Shown: positions 26,187 to 34,904, numbered from the stretch's first letter. The stretch: 64,000 nucleotides of DNA from Mucilaginibacter terrae (GCF_031951985.1 NZ_JAVLVU010000001.1:5270001-5334000); one strand, 5' to 3'. Made by a program: numbers and translations. Notes: generated by a model from the sequence alone, not told the origin.

Positions 26187-26930
26187 TTAGTATTTTCTCG
26201 AACCGCCATTGCTGCGGTTTTGGTTATTATTGCGGTTTTGCTGTCCGCCGCCGCTTCCGCCACGGTTTTGCTGACCTCCGCCACCACGATTTTGCTGACC
26301 GCCACGGTTTTGCTGGTTGTTGTTGCGTTGGTTATTGGTGCGGGCTTGTACCGGTGTACGGTATTCAACCTTGGCAAGGTTAACATTGTCTTCAAGTTTC
26401 AGCTCACCTTTTGATAGTTCATAAAGGTCATTTAAAATGATCTCGTCGCTTACCGAGTCTTTATTCCATTGCACATAAGCCATTTTCATGAAATTGGCAA
26501 TAGCCTGTACCATGTGCTGCTTGCGTGCAGGCTCATCAATACTTTTGGCTTTGGCAATCATCAGTTCAATGGTTTTGCCATAGTGCTTAAACCTGATGCG
26601 CTGGTTAGGATAGCCTAACGGCTCGGGCCTGATATGTATAGCCTCGGGCGATGGCAGCGGGTAAGGCGCGTCAACATCAATTTTATAGTCGGATATGATG
26701 TGAAGGTGATCCCAAAGCTTGTGCTTAAAATCGGCCACATCACGCAGGTGCGGGTTTAAAAAGCCCATTAATTCAATAACCACGTTGGCATAGCGGTTAC
26801 GTTCTTCTTTGGTGGGCAGGGCAACAATGTACTTAACCATGTTTTGTACGTTGCGACCGTATTCGGTTAATAAAAGTTTGCTACGGGTTGAGTTATAATC
26901 AAATTCTCCAGGCGTAAGTTTTGCAGCCAT
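26187..26930 (-). CDS. DUF4290 protein with Asn/Gln/Gly/Arg-rich tail
   Basis: A 247-aa protein. Residues 1-185 are the conserved Bacteroidota DUF4290 domain (D-Y-N-S-T-R-S-K-L-L-L-T-E-Y-G-R-N, then R-N-R-Y-A-N-V-V-I-E-L-M). The last 55 or so residues are low complexity, built of repeated Q-Q-N-R-G-G units ending S-R-K-Y, and are likely disordered. Family function is unknown. No signal peptide, so cytoplasmic. It sits upstream of murA on the same strand, an arrangement consistent with a cell-envelope or housekeeping role, though that is inference. The AT-rich 231 bases before the start probably hold the promoter. Confidence 0.8.
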   Translation of the reverse strand: MAAKLTPGEFDYNSTRSKLLLTEYGRNVQNMVKYIVALPTKEERNRYANVVIELMGFLNPHLRDVADFKHKLWDHLHIISDYKIDVDAPYPLPSPEAIHIRPEPLGYPNQRIRFKHYGKTIELMIAKAKSIDEPARKQHMVQAIANFMKMAYVQWNKDSVSDEIILNDLYELSKGELKLEDNVNLAKVEYRTPVQARTNNQRNNNQQNRGGQQNRGGGGQQNRGGSGGGQQNRNNNQNRSNGGSRKY

Positions 26931-27161
26931 GTAATTGTTTAGAGTAAAATTTCAGTTCAGCGCCGGTCCTTTAAAATAGTATAAGGAAATATGCGGCAGC
27001 CGGATTTGAGTAAGTTAATTAATAAAATATATACGGGTAACGCAAATATAAGCTAAATTGTGTGGGTTACAGCTAAAATAAGTAGCACAAATGTGTAAAT
27101 TTTTGCCGTCAAGTCAAAATATTTATCATCTATCCCCTAAAATATAACGTATTAAGTTTAC

Positions 27162-28271
27162 ATGCCTGATCAACTTAGCATTACCCATATTGATATTTAC
27201 CGTTTAAGCATTGCCATGGAGCCTTTTACCATTGCCACCGGCACCATGAACTATGCGCAAAATGTTTTTATACGCCTACATACCAATGCCGGTTTGTACG
27301 GGGTAGGTGAGTGCTCGGCCTTTCCTATGATAGTGGGCGAAACACAGGATACCTGCTTAGTAATGGCCCGCGATTTTGCCAAACTTTGGATCGGGCAAGA
27401 TCCGCTTCATATACCCGAACGGATGCAGCAACTGCACGATTTTACCGCCGGAAACTATACCATAAAAGGGGCATTCGATATGGCACTGTACGATATAGCG
27501 GCAAAAAATGCAGGCTTGCCTCTATATAAATTTTTAGGCGGAAGCCGCCGCGAGGTTGAAACCGATATTACCATTGGCATATCCACGCCCGAAGTGATGG
27601 CGCAAAAGGCCATACACTTTAAGCAAACCGGAGCTTCCATATTAAAAGTAAAATTAGGCAAAGATGCCCGGCAGGATGTAGAGCGCATTAAGCAAATACG
27701 GGAGGCCGTTGGTGCCGAAATGAAGATACGTATTGATGCCAACCAGGGCTGGAGTTATGATGATGCCATATATGCCTTACAAGCCTTAGGTGAGTATGGC
27801 ATAGAGTTTTGCGAACAACCCATGCGTACCTGGTATAATGATAAGCTACCCGAACTACGCAGCCTATCGCCAGTAAAAATTATGGCAGATGAAAGCGTGT
27901 ATATCCATTACGATGCCCGCTTGCAAATTGAGAGTAATTCGTGCGATTACATTAATATCAAATTGGCTAAATCGGGCGGGATTTTGGAGGCGCGTAAAAT
28001 ACACGATTTAGCAGCGCAGCATAATATACCTTGCATGATGGGCGGTATGCTCGAAAGCCGTATTGCCCTGAGCACTAAGCTGCATTTGGTTTACGCCAGC
28101 CCCAATATTCAATTTTTTGATATGGATACCTGCATGTTAGGCCACCTCGAAGACCCATGCCTTGGTGGGGTTACTTATGATGGCTACTTTTTAAATATTG
28201 ATGATACCCCCGGCATTGGAGCCGATGCCCGGCCGGAGTTTTTAGAGAAGTGCGAAAGGTGGACGATATAA
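27162..28271 (+). CDS. Enolase-superfamily dipeptide epimerase-like protein
   Basis: A 369-aa protein with the muconate-lactonizing/L-Ala-D/L-Glu epimerase layout: an N-terminal capping domain and a (beta/alpha)7-beta barrel. The catalytic K-x-K is K-V-K in L-K-V-K-L-G. Metal ligands are D in R-I-D-A-N-Q-G, E in F-C-E-Q-P and D in M-A-D-E-S. The second catalytic Lys is in N-I-K-L-A-K-S-G-G. The C-terminal D-M-D-T motif is the dipeptide-recognition signature of the epimerases. The likely role is recycling murein or other dipeptides. It converges with nuoD. Confidence 0.85.
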   Translation: MPDQLSITHIDIYRLSIAMEPFTIATGTMNYAQNVFIRLHTNAGLYGVGECSAFPMIVGETQDTCLVMARDFAKLWIGQDPLHIPERMQQLHDFTAGNYTIKGAFDMALYDIAAKNAGLPLYKFLGGSRREVETDITIGISTPEVMAQKAIHFKQTGASILKVKLGKDARQDVERIKQIREAVGAEMKIRIDANQGWSYDDAIYALQALGEYGIEFCEQPMRTWYNDKLPELRSLSPVKIMADESVYIHYDARLQIESNSCDYINIKLAKSGGILEARKIHDLAAQHNIPCMMGGMLESRIALSTKLHLVYASPNIQFFDMDTCMLGHLEDPCLGGVTYDGYFLNIDDTPGIGADARPEFLEKCERWTI

Positions 28272-28285
28272 ACTTATCCTGAAAA

Positions 28286-29074
28286 TTACCTGTCTACCTC
28301 GCCTAAAACAAAATCAATAGAACCTACTATGGCTATCAGATCGGCGATCATAACGCCTTTTGAAATTTCGGACAATACCGAAAGATTATGAAAACTTGGC
28401 CCGCGCGATTTTACACGGAACGGGATTTCGGATTTGCCTGAGGGATCGGTAATAAAGTAAAATCCAAGTTCGCCTTTTGAACCTTCGCCACGCATGTAGT
28501 AATCCTGAGCCTTAGGGGCAAGTCTGCGTGGGAGTTTAGCACGTGGATCGAACTCGGGGAAACGTTTAAGTTCTTTTTGCAGGCGATCGAGGCATTGCTC
28601 AATGATCTTGAGCGATTCGCCAATTTCATCAACACGAACCTTGTTACGGTCCCAGCAATCGCCTTTGGTGCCCATTAAACCCTCGCCAACGGGTATTTCA
28701 AAATCAAGTTCGGGATAAACCGAGTAATTATCTATACGGCGTAAATCCCATTTTAAACCTGAGCCGCGTAGCATTGGGCCCGAGCAGCCGTAATTAATGG
28801 CCACATCCATGGGTAAAACACCCACGTTGGCGGTACGGCTAATAAATATCTGGTTATTGGTAAGCAGCTCATTCAGCTCAACCATTTTAGGCTTAAAGTA
28901 TTCTATAAACTCGCGGCAACGTTCTTCAAAACCAACAGGAAGGTCGAAAAATAGGCCGCCAATCCAAATATAGTTGTACAGCATGCGTGAGCCCGAAGCC
29001 CATTCCAGCATACCCAATAATATGTTCCCGGTCGCGAAAACACCATAAAAAAGGTGTAAATGCGCCAATATCAA
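28286..29074 (-). CDS. nuoD: NADH-quinone oxidoreductase subunit D, C-terminal part after frameshift
   Basis: The C-terminal two thirds of NuoD. In-register sequence starts with G-M-L-E-W-A-S-G-S-R-M (around 29008) and runs to the conserved end I-A-I-V-G-S-I-D-F-V-L-G-E-V-D-R. It holds the quinone-site helices and the conserved R-G-S-G-L-K-W-D-L-R and P-V-G-E-G motifs. Residues read before 29010 in this frame are out of register with the family. It is the last gene of the pdxH-nuoC-nuoD unit; nuoE and later subunits are not present here. Confidence 0.9.
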   Translation of the reverse strand: MILAHLHLFYGVFATGNILLGMLEWASGSRMLYNYIWIGGLFFDLPVGFEERCREFIEYFKPKMVELNELLTNNQIFISRTANVGVLPMDVAINYGCSGPMLRGSGLKWDLRRIDNYSVYPELDFEIPVGEGLMGTKGDCWDRNKVRVDEIGESLKIIEQCLDRLQKELKRFPEFDPRAKLPRRLAPKAQDYYMRGEGSKGELGFYFITDPSGKSEIPFRVKSRGPSFHNLSVLSEISKGVMIADLIAIVGSIDFVLGEVDR

Positions 29075-29471
29075 TACCGTAAGTGCCGATGGAAATTAAA
29101 TGCGATGCAATGCGGTTTAATTCGCAAACCAGCACGCGTATATACTCCACACGTTTCGGAATATCCTTATCAATACCCAGCATACGTTCAACACCCATTA
29201 CCCAAACGTGGCTGTTGTTCATGGAGGCCAGGTAATCCATCCTGTCGGTAAAAGGTATAGTTTGCTGATACGTTAAGTTTTCGGCATGCTTTTCAAAACA
29301 GCGGTGCAGGTAACCGGCATGCGGAATAACCTCCTTCACAATCTCGCCGTCGGTGATCAACTCCAACCGTAAAACCCCGTGGGTAGACGGGTGCTGCGGC
29401 CCCATATTCAGGATCATATCCTGTGTTGCGGCTTCGGCTATTTTTTTATGATATTGTTCTAATGCGGTCAT
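28926..29471 (-). CDS. nuoD: NADH-quinone oxidoreductase subunit D, N-terminal part, frameshifted
   Basis: The first 150 or so residues of NuoD, the 49-kDa subunit that forms the quinone pocket with NuoB. It has M-G-P-Q-H-P-S-T-H-G-V-L-R-L (quinone-site loop), H-R-C-F-E-K and T-Y-Q-Q-T-I-P-F-T-D-R-M-D-Y. The frame is correct to C-F-R-D-R-E-H-I-I-G, then goes out of register. Removing one base between about 29012 and 29022 restores G-M-L-E-W-A-S-G and joins the two parts into a protein of about 400 aa. A 185-base spacer with repeats separates it from nuoC. Confidence 0.92.
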   Translation of the reverse strand: MTALEQYHKKIAEAATQDMILNMGPQHPSTHGVLRLELITDGEIVKEVIPHAGYLHRCFEKHAENLTYQQTIPFTDRMDYLASMNNSHVWVMGVERMLGIDKDIPKRVEYIRVLVCELNRIASHLISIGTYGIDIGAFTPFLWCFRDREHIIGYAGMGFGLTHAVQLYLDWRPIFRPSCWF

Positions 29472-29475
29472 TTTT

Positions 29476-29655
29476 GGATTTCGAATTTCGAATATTCAAT
29501 TCGAAATTTCCTTGTGTTTATACTGTTTGTCATCTCAAACGGAGTGAGAGATCTTTTCGAACTGTTTAGTTGGTCGCTTTGAAAAGATTTCTCGTTCCTC
29601 GAAATGACATGTTGGACTTAATTCAAAGTCTTGACTCTTGGTTCTTGTCTCTCGC
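29476..29655. repeat. Palindromic repeats between nuoC and nuoD
   Basis: Three elements lie side by side: GGATTTCGAATT paired with AATTCGAAATTTCC (about 29476-29511); a REP-type inverted repeat bounded by TGTCAT and ATGACA (29528-29609), whose right arm in inverse reads TGTCATTTCGAGGAACGAGA like the copies at 32088 and 42823; and a CTTGACTCTTGGTTCTTGTC stretch (29629-29655) like that at 26 kb. Confidence 0.65.
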
Positions 29656-30153
29656 CTAATCTATCTTTATCCCCTTATAATACTCCGCAGCTTCATAATC
29701 TTTTCGCAACGGGAAACCTTGCCAATCATCGGGTAATAAAATACGCCGTAAATCGGGGTGCCCTTCAAAAAAGATGCCTACTAAATCATATGCCTCACGT
29801 TCGTGCCAGTCGGCGGTACGGTAAACGTTTGACAGGGTAGGGAACGTTGGTAAGTTGTTAACATCGCGGCCGTGCTCTTTACTCACTTTTAAGGTAAGCT
29901 GCGTTTGATAGGGGATAGATGCCAGGTGATACACCACGCCAAAGCGGTTGGCTGTAACACCGTAATCAATCCCGCTAAGGCACGAAAGGAAATCGAAATA
30001 CGTAGCCGGGTTGTTTCTCAGCTCCAGGCATACGTCGGCAATACGGTCGGGCGCTATCAGCAGGGCTGGTTGCAGGCCGCCGGTTTCTTCGCCAACAATT
30101 ACTTCGGGGCCAAAGCGTGCGGTTAGTATTTCTTTAACGCTATCTAACATCAT
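29656..30153 (-). CDS. nuoC: NADH-quinone oxidoreductase subunit C
   Basis: A 165-aa protein, the 30-kDa peripheral-arm subunit of complex I. Recognised by F-D-F-L-S-C-L-S-G-I-D-Y-G and the family signature W-H-E-R-E-A-Y-D-L-V-G-I-F-F-E-G-H-P-D-L-R-R-I-L-L-P-D-D-W with G-F-P-L-R-K-D-Y. It ends normally. Its ATG overlaps the pdxH stop codon (ATGA), so translation is likely coupled to pdxH. nuoA and nuoB are about 6.6 kb away rather than next to it. Confidence 0.95.
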   Translation of the reverse strand: MMLDSVKEILTARFGPEVIVGEETGGLQPALLIAPDRIADVCLELRNNPATYFDFLSCLSGIDYGVTANRFGVVYHLASIPYQTQLTLKVSKEHGRDVNNLPTFPTLSNVYRTADWHEREAYDLVGIFFEGHPDLRRILLPDDWQGFPLRKDYEAAEYYKGIKID

Positions 30154-30806
30154 GGGGCAAGTCTTACTTTTTTCCAGGTCTTTTTATCAGCTTTTTTATA
30201 CAAAACGCGGTCGTGCAGGCGGCTGCTGCGGCCTTGCCAAAACTCTATTAATTGCGGCTTTAAAATGTAGCCACCCCAGTAAGCTGGCTTAGGCACTTCT
30301 TTACCCTCATACTCGGCTTCTAACTCCTGCCACTTTTTCTCTAACACATCTCGGTCTTCAATTTCCTGGCTTTGGGGAGATGCCATAGCACCTATCTGGC
30401 TGCCTTTAGGGCGCGAGTGAAAGTAGTGTTCCGATTTTTCTTTGCTTAATTTTTCGATAGTACCCTCGATACGTATCTGGCGCTCCAGGTCGCCCCAAAA
30501 AAATACGAGAGCAGCATGCGGGTTTTTGGCAATTTCTTTACCTTTACGACTAAGGTAATTGGTGTAAAACGAAAAGCCATCTTCGTTAAAGCCCTTTAAC
30601 AGTACCACACGTGCCGATGGTCGGCCGTCATGTGTTGATGTGGCCAGCGTCATGGCATTGGGTTCGAGTACTTCGGCCTTAACAGCCTGGTTAAACCAGC
30701 TCTCGAACTGTTTTATAGGGTTGGCATGAGCGTCGGCCTCTTTTAATGAGCTGGCGCGATACTCTTGTCTTAGGTTTTGTATGTCTTTTTCATCCATTTG
30801 CTGCAA
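30150..30806 (-). CDS. pdxH: Pyridoxamine 5'-phosphate oxidase
   Basis: A 218-aa FMN enzyme that oxidises pyridoxamine or pyridoxine phosphate to PLP. Seen: R-V-V-L-L-K-G-F and Y-T-N-Y-L-S-R-K-G (FMN phosphate site), W-G-D-L-E-R-Q-I-R-I-E-G, S-R-P-K-G-S-Q-I-G-A-M-A-S and the C-terminal signature E-F-W-Q-G-R-S-S-R-L-H-D-R. Full length. Start may be ATG 30806 or the ATG three codons later. It is the first gene of a unit with nuoC and nuoD, an unusual partnership. PLP-dependent genes in the window (threonine aldolase, aminotransferase) are not linked to it. Confidence 0.95.
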   Translation of the reverse strand: MQQMDEKDIQNLRQEYRASSLKEADAHANPIKQFESWFNQAVKAEVLEPNAMTLATSTHDGRPSARVVLLKGFNEDGFSFYTNYLSRKGKEIAKNPHAALVFFWGDLERQIRIEGTIEKLSKEKSEHYFHSRPKGSQIGAMASPQSQEIEDRDVLEKKWQELEAEYEGKEVPKPAYWGGYILKPQLIEFWQGRSSRLHDRVLYKKADKKTWKKVRLAP

Positions 30807-30893
30807 ACTTACTAATTGCCGTTATCAATTTATGAAGCGAGTGTTAAAATGAACATATTTATACACTTCATGTTATACAAGTAAATTTTAACT

Positions 30894-31457
30894 ATGCTAA
30901 GTACTATAACACCCGCCGCCGGGCGCCTGCTAATTTCTGAACCATTTATGATGGACCCAAACTTCAAGCGTTCGGTAATATTATTGGCCGAACACGCTGA
31001 AGACGGTACGCTGGGTTATGTACTTAATCACCTGAGCGAATATAAGCTGAGCGATGTATTGCCCGATGTGAACTACTCGGAAATGCCCATATACATTGGC
31101 GGACCGGTTGCCAACAATACCCTGCACTTTATTCATCGTTGCCCTGATAAAATTGAAGGCGGGGTAGAGGTATGGGATGGTATTTACTGGGGCGGAAGTT
31201 TTGACCGTGTAAAAGAACTGCTGAACAACTACCAGCTAAACGAAAACGAGATCCGTTTTTTTATGGGCTACTCGGGCTGGAACCCCGGCCAGCTGGATAC
31301 AGAAATAGAAGAAGATACCTGGATAGTAGCCAATAAGTTTAATCCTGAAGTGCTTTTTATGCACGATGAACAAAACTTGTGGCGCGAAGCAGTAATTAGC
31401 TTAGGCCAGCGATATGCGCATATCGCTAATTTTCCGGAAAATCCGATGTTGAATTAA
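30894..31457 (+). CDS. YqgE/AlgH family protein
   Basis: A 187-aa protein of full family length. Signature blocks: G-R-L-L-I-S-E-P-F-M-M-D-P-N-F-K-R-S-V near the N-terminus, T-L-G-Y-V-L-N-H-L, I-Y-I-G-G-P-V and F-M-G-Y-S-G-W-N-P-G-Q-L. The family is widespread and cytoplasmic; its biochemical role is not settled. It is divergent from pdxH with an 87-base shared upstream region. The stop is immediately followed by an inverted repeat that reaches purE. Confidence 0.88.
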   Translation: MLSTITPAAGRLLISEPFMMDPNFKRSVILLAEHAEDGTLGYVLNHLSEYKLSDVLPDVNYSEMPIYIGGPVANNTLHFIHRCPDKIEGGVEVWDGIYWGGSFDRVKELLNNYQLNENEIRFFMGYSGWNPGQLDTEIEEDTWIVANKFNPEVLFMHDEQNLWREAVISLGQRYAHIANFPENPMLN

Positions 31458-31551
31458 ACCTCACCCCGGCCCTCTCCAAAGGAGAGGGAGTAAAACAAAT
31501 TGGTATTTACTTTTTAAAGTCCTCTCCTTTGGAGAGGGTTTAGGAGAGGTT
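31457..31551. repeat. Nested inverted repeat between algH-like gene and purE
   Basis: An outer inverted repeat of about 31 bases per arm (AACCTC ... GGAGAGG). Within each arm is the self-complementary core CCTCTCCAAAGGAGAGG (left) or CCTCTCCTTTGGAGAGG (right). The element fills the gap between two convergent genes exactly, touching both stop codons. It can form one long or two short hairpins and may end transcription from both sides. Confidence 0.7.
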
Positions 31552-32071
31552 ACCCGTTATACCCAATTGGCAACCCTTCAGCTTTCATATCTTCTGCCGA
31601 ATCCAATACCTTTTGGGCTAATTCATGTTTGTAAGTGATGAGGGCTTGGGTTAATTTCTCATCTGCTGTTGATAATATTTGGGCAGCAAGTAGGCCTGCA
31701 TTTTTAGAAGCATTGAGTGCTACGGTTGCCACTGGGATACCATTTGGCATTTGGAGTATAGATAATACCGAATCCCAACCATCAATTGAATTGCTCGATT
31801 TTACAGGAACGCCAACTACCGGTAAATGGGTTAATGAGGCTACCATGCCCGGCAAATGCGCTGCACCGCCTGCACCGGCAATTATTACCTTTAAGCCACG
31901 GCTTGCGGCCGATTTTGCATAATCAAATAACCTATCGGGTGTGCGGTGGGCTGAGACCACGGTAATTTCATAGGCAACGCCTAATTCGGTAAGCACATCG
32001 GCAGCATCCTGCATTACAGGCAGATCTGATTTGCTGCCCATTATAATTCCTACTTTATATTCTGAGGTCAT
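31550..32071 (-). CDS. purE: N5-carboxyaminoimidazole ribonucleotide mutase
   Basis: A 173-aa class I PurE. It has I-M-G-S-K-S-D-L-P (phosphate loop), S-A-H-R-T-P-D-R (catalytic His) and A-G-A-G-G-A-A-H-L-P-G-M. It moves the carboxyl group of N5-CAIR to carbon to give CAIR in purine synthesis, and works with PurK, whose gene lies upstream at 32184-33323. The 112-base purK-purE spacer holds a perfect REP-like palindrome. Confidence 0.96.
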   Translation of the reverse strand: MTSEYKVGIIMGSKSDLPVMQDAADVLTELGVAYEITVVSAHRTPDRLFDYAKSAASRGLKVIIAGAGGAAHLPGMVASLTHLPVVGVPVKSSNSIDGWDSVLSILQMPNGIPVATVALNASKNAGLLAAQILSTADEKLTQALITYKHELAQKVLDSAEDMKAEGLPIGYNG

Positions 32072-32087
32072 TGTATATGTTATTAAG

Positions 32088-32173
32088 CGTCATTGCGAGG
32101 TACGAAGCAATCTCTGCGGATGCATACAGTATATGCAAATCGTTCAGGGATTGCTTCGTACCTCGCAATGACG
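32088..32173. repeat. REP-like inverted repeat, copy with perfect 25-bp arms
   Basis: CGTCATTGCGAGGTACGAAG... at 32088-32112 pairs without mismatch with 32149-32173 across a 36-base loop. It sits between purK and purE. The same arm recurs at 42823-42903 and, more diverged, at 29528-29609. Confidence 0.85.
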
Positions 32174-32183
32174 GGTTGGGTAT

Positions 32184-33323
32184 CTAACTAATTACTTTAA
32201 GCGTATTCTGCACGTACCTTGCTTTTTCAATCGCTTTCTCTCTATCAACATCAACAATAGTAACATGTCCCATTTTGCGGAAAGGTTTGGTTAATGCTTT
32301 ACCGTACAAATGAATATACACTCCGGGGCAGTTTAATACCTTTTCAATGCCCTGGTAAACTGCCGGCCCTTCGTGGCCTTGTTCGCCCAATACATTTATC
32401 ATAATGGCGTTGCTCAAGCTGTCGGTATTACCTAACGGTTGATTAAATATAGCGCGCAAATGTTGCTCGAATTGCGACACCACATTGCCCTCAATAGTTT
32501 GGTGACCGCTGTTGTGTGGGCGTGGCGCGAGTTCATTTACTAATATCTTACCGTTCTTGTCCAAAAACATTTCAACCGCCAGTAAACCTACAATACGCAG
32601 GCTTTCGGCAATTTTTTTGGCTATGTTAGCTGCTTCCTGCTGTATTTCGAATGATAGGGTAGATGGCGAAATTAAAAACTCTACCAAATTGGCTTCCGGG
32701 TTAAACTCCATCTCCACCATGGGGAAGGTTTCTATATCACCTTTTTCGTTGCGGGCAACTATTACGGCAATTTCCTTCTCAAAATTAACCCAACGCTCAA
32801 TAAGGCTTGGTTCGGTAAAGGCCTTGGCTAAATAACTTTCGTCAACTACCTTATACACACCTTTGCCATCGTAACCGTCGCGGCGTAGCTTTTGAATGTA
32901 AGGGAAAGGCATAGTGCTTTCCTGTAGTTCTTTAGCGCTGCTTATAATTTGAAACTCGGCCGTGGGAATTTCGTTTTCTTTAAAAAACTGCTTTTGCAGT
33001 CCCTTGTCCTGTATTAATCTTATTACACGGGGTTGCGGATAAACCACCACGCCTTCGCGTTCCAATTGTTCTAAAGCGTCAACGTTAACCTTCTCAATTT
33101 CGATGGTAAGGAGGTCAACCTTTTTTCCAAAATTATATACGGTTTCGTAATCGCTTAACGAGCCAACTACAAATTCGTCGCATAGCTTGCGGCAGGGCGC
33201 TTCGCGGTCGGGGTCTAAAACTTTAACGGTTACGTTATAATTGATGGCTTGCTGTATAAGCATGCGGCCTAATTGTCCGCCGCCTAAAATTCCAAGCCTT
33301 AAATCGCCATAAAATGCTTTCAT
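32184..33323 (-). CDS. purK: N5-carboxyaminoimidazole ribonucleotide synthase
   Basis: A 379-aa ATP-grasp enzyme that carboxylates AIR using ATP and bicarbonate. Start motif L-G-I-L-G-G-G-Q-L-G-R-M, ATP-grasp loop R-R-D-G-Y-D-G-K-G-V, and N-E-L-A-P-R-P-H-N-S-G-H (metal and phosphate site) are all present. Full length. First gene of the purK-purE pair and divergent from icd with a 120-base shared upstream region. Confidence 0.95.
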   Translation of the reverse strand: MKAFYGDLRLGILGGGQLGRMLIQQAINYNVTVKVLDPDREAPCRKLCDEFVVGSLSDYETVYNFGKKVDLLTIEIEKVNVDALEQLEREGVVVYPQPRVIRLIQDKGLQKQFFKENEIPTAEFQIISSAKELQESTMPFPYIQKLRRDGYDGKGVYKVVDESYLAKAFTEPSLIERWVNFEKEIAVIVARNEKGDIETFPMVEMEFNPEANLVEFLISPSTLSFEIQQEAANIAKKIAESLRIVGLLAVEMFLDKNGKILVNELAPRPHNSGHQTIEGNVVSQFEQHLRAIFNQPLGNTDSLSNAIMINVLGEQGHEGPAVYQGIEKVLNCPGVYIHLYGKALTKPFRKMGHVTIVDVDREKAIEKARYVQNTLKVIS

Positions 33324-33403
33324 ATTTCGGTTTACAAATTAAGCCCAAATCTTTTAAAAACCCTAAATCAAATTTATCCAAATCAATTATGCGTGTTTAG
33401 CTG

Positions 33404-33411
33404 TATATTTG
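33404..33411 (+). promoter_or_regulatory. Putative -7 box for icd
   Basis: TATATTTG matches the TAnnTTTG consensus and lies 32 bases before the icd ATG. No convincing -33 TTTG was found at the right spacing. Confidence 0.4.
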
Positions 33412-33443
33412 CAAAAGTTTATTAACATAATACATTACCCTTA

Positions 33444-34904
33444 ATGAAGACAAGAATAGCTGTAGCCAAAGGCGATGGTATAGGTCCTGAAATAATGGAA
33501 GCCGTACTTAATATTTTTGAGGCGAACGAAGTACCTCTTGAGTATGAATTTGTAGAAATGGGAAAATCTTATTTCGATGCAGGACACTCAACCGGTATGA
33601 CCGAGGCCGCGAAAGCAACCATCGAAAATTTGGGCATCTTGTTTAAAGGCCCAATGGAAACCCCAAAAGGCAAGGGTGTAAAAAGTATAAACGTTACGGC
33701 CCGCAAAGTGTGGAATACTTATGCCAACCAGCGCGATTTTCGTACCCTTAACGGCGTACAAACCGTGTTTTCAAAAGCGGGTATCCAAATCAACATGACC
33801 ATCATACGCGAAAACATTGAGGATACTTACGGTGGCATTGAGCACATGATCACAAATGATGTGGCTGTTGGTCGTCGTATCATCACCCGTCCGGGTTCGG
33901 CCCAGGTTATACGTTACGCGTTTGAAATGGCGCGCCGTAAAGGGTTGAAAAAACTGGCTTGCGGTCACAAGGCTAACATCATGAAATTGACCGATGGCTT
34001 GTTCCTCGAAACGTTTTACGAAATAGCTAAAGAATACCCGGAAATACAATCATCAGACATTATTGTGGATGATTTGTGTATGAAATTGGTGAGCCACCCC
34101 GAAATTTTTCAGGCCATCGTTTTAACCAACCTGCAGGGCGACATCGTGTCTGACCTTTGTGCCGGTTTGGTAGGTGGTTTAGGCTTTGCCCCATCGGCCA
34201 ACATTGGCGATAACATCTCGATTTTTGAAGCCGTACACGGCACCGCACCCGATATTCAGGGCAAAAATATAGCTAACCCAACTGCATTATTGCTTTCGGG
34301 TATATCAATGCTGCGTTACCTGGGCTTAACCGGCCATGCCGCAACCATCGAGAATGCATTGCTTTATACTTTAGAAAAAGGCATCCACACGGGCGATTTT
34401 GGCGATCGTGCAACCAAATCGGCCAATACTACCGAATTTGCTGATTGCATTATAGCAAACCTTGGCAAGCACCCATCATCGGGCGGTGCACATGGGCAGC
34501 CTAACTTTGAGTGCAAAACCAACGCCGATTTTACACCGGAAAAAAACAAGATCACCGTTACCGATCCTAACATTACCGAAGAAATTTTAGGTGTTGATGT
34601 TTTTGTTGAATTTACCGGTCAGCCAGGTGAATTAGCCGAAATTGCCAAAAGCAAACTAAACGATAAATTTGAGCTTATCATGATCTCAAACCGTGGTACC
34701 CAAGTTTGGCCTACCGGTTCGGTTTATACCGAGTTGGTAAACCAGTTCCGTATACGTTACGAAAAACCGGAGGGTGTTGAGTTAACCCAGCGTGATATCT
34801 TTGACCTCGCAGCCGAAGTATCTGACGTGGTTAAAGTAGGCTCAGTTGAGTTCTTAATGAAGTTTGGCGATAAAATTGGTTACTCACTGGCTCAGGGTCA
34901 ATAA
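33444..34904 (+). CDS. icd: NADP-type isocitrate dehydrogenase, long Thermus-like form
   Basis: A 486-aa protein. It decarboxylates isocitrate to 2-oxoglutarate in the TCA cycle. The isopropylmalate/isocitrate dehydrogenase core is clear: G-D-G-I-G-P-E-I-M near the start, R-E-N-I-E-D-T-Y-G-G-I-E, the metal-ligand D in D-L-Q-G-D-I-V-S-D-L-C-A-G, and H-G-T-A-P-D-I-Q-G-K-N-I-A-N-P. The extra C-terminal domain of about 140 residues, after P-N-F-E-C-K-T, is the one seen in Thermus thermophilus-type enzymes and lacking in E. coli Icd. Monocistronic, closed by a strong terminator. Confidence 0.93.
   Translation: MKTRIAVAKGDGIGPEIMEAVLNIFEANEVPLEYEFVEMGKSYFDAGHSTGMTEAAKATIENLGILFKGPMETPKGKGVKSINVTARKVWNTYANQRDFRTLNGVQTVFSKAGIQINMTIIRENIEDTYGGIEHMITNDVAVGRRIITRPGSAQVIRYAFEMARRKGLKKLACGHKANIMKLTDGLFLETFYEIAKEYPEIQSSDIIVDDLCMKLVSHPEIFQAIVLTNLQGDIVSDLCAGLVGGLGFAPSANIGDNISIFEAVHGTAPDIQGKNIANPTALLLSGISMLRYLGLTGHAATIENALLYTLEKGIHTGDFGDRATKSANTTEFADCIIANLGKHPSSGGAHGQPNFECKTNADFTPEKNKITVTDPNITEEILGVDVFVEFTGQPGELAEIAKSKLNDKFELIMISNRGTQVWPTGSVYTELVNQFRIRYEKPEGVELTQRDIFDLAAEVSDVVKVGSVEFLMKFGDKIGYSLAQGQ

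Noticed and set aside
26010..26190. CRISPR-like direct repeats
   Set aside because: Only two imperfect 30-base units without unique spacers, and no cas genes in the window.
25875..26414. 179-residue plus-strand frame
   Set aside because: It runs through repeats and antisense to both murA and the DUF4290 low-complexity tail; no independent coding evidence.
29476..29655. Insertion sequence between nuoC and nuoD
   Set aside because: Palindromes are present but there is no transposase frame or target-site duplication that I can identify.
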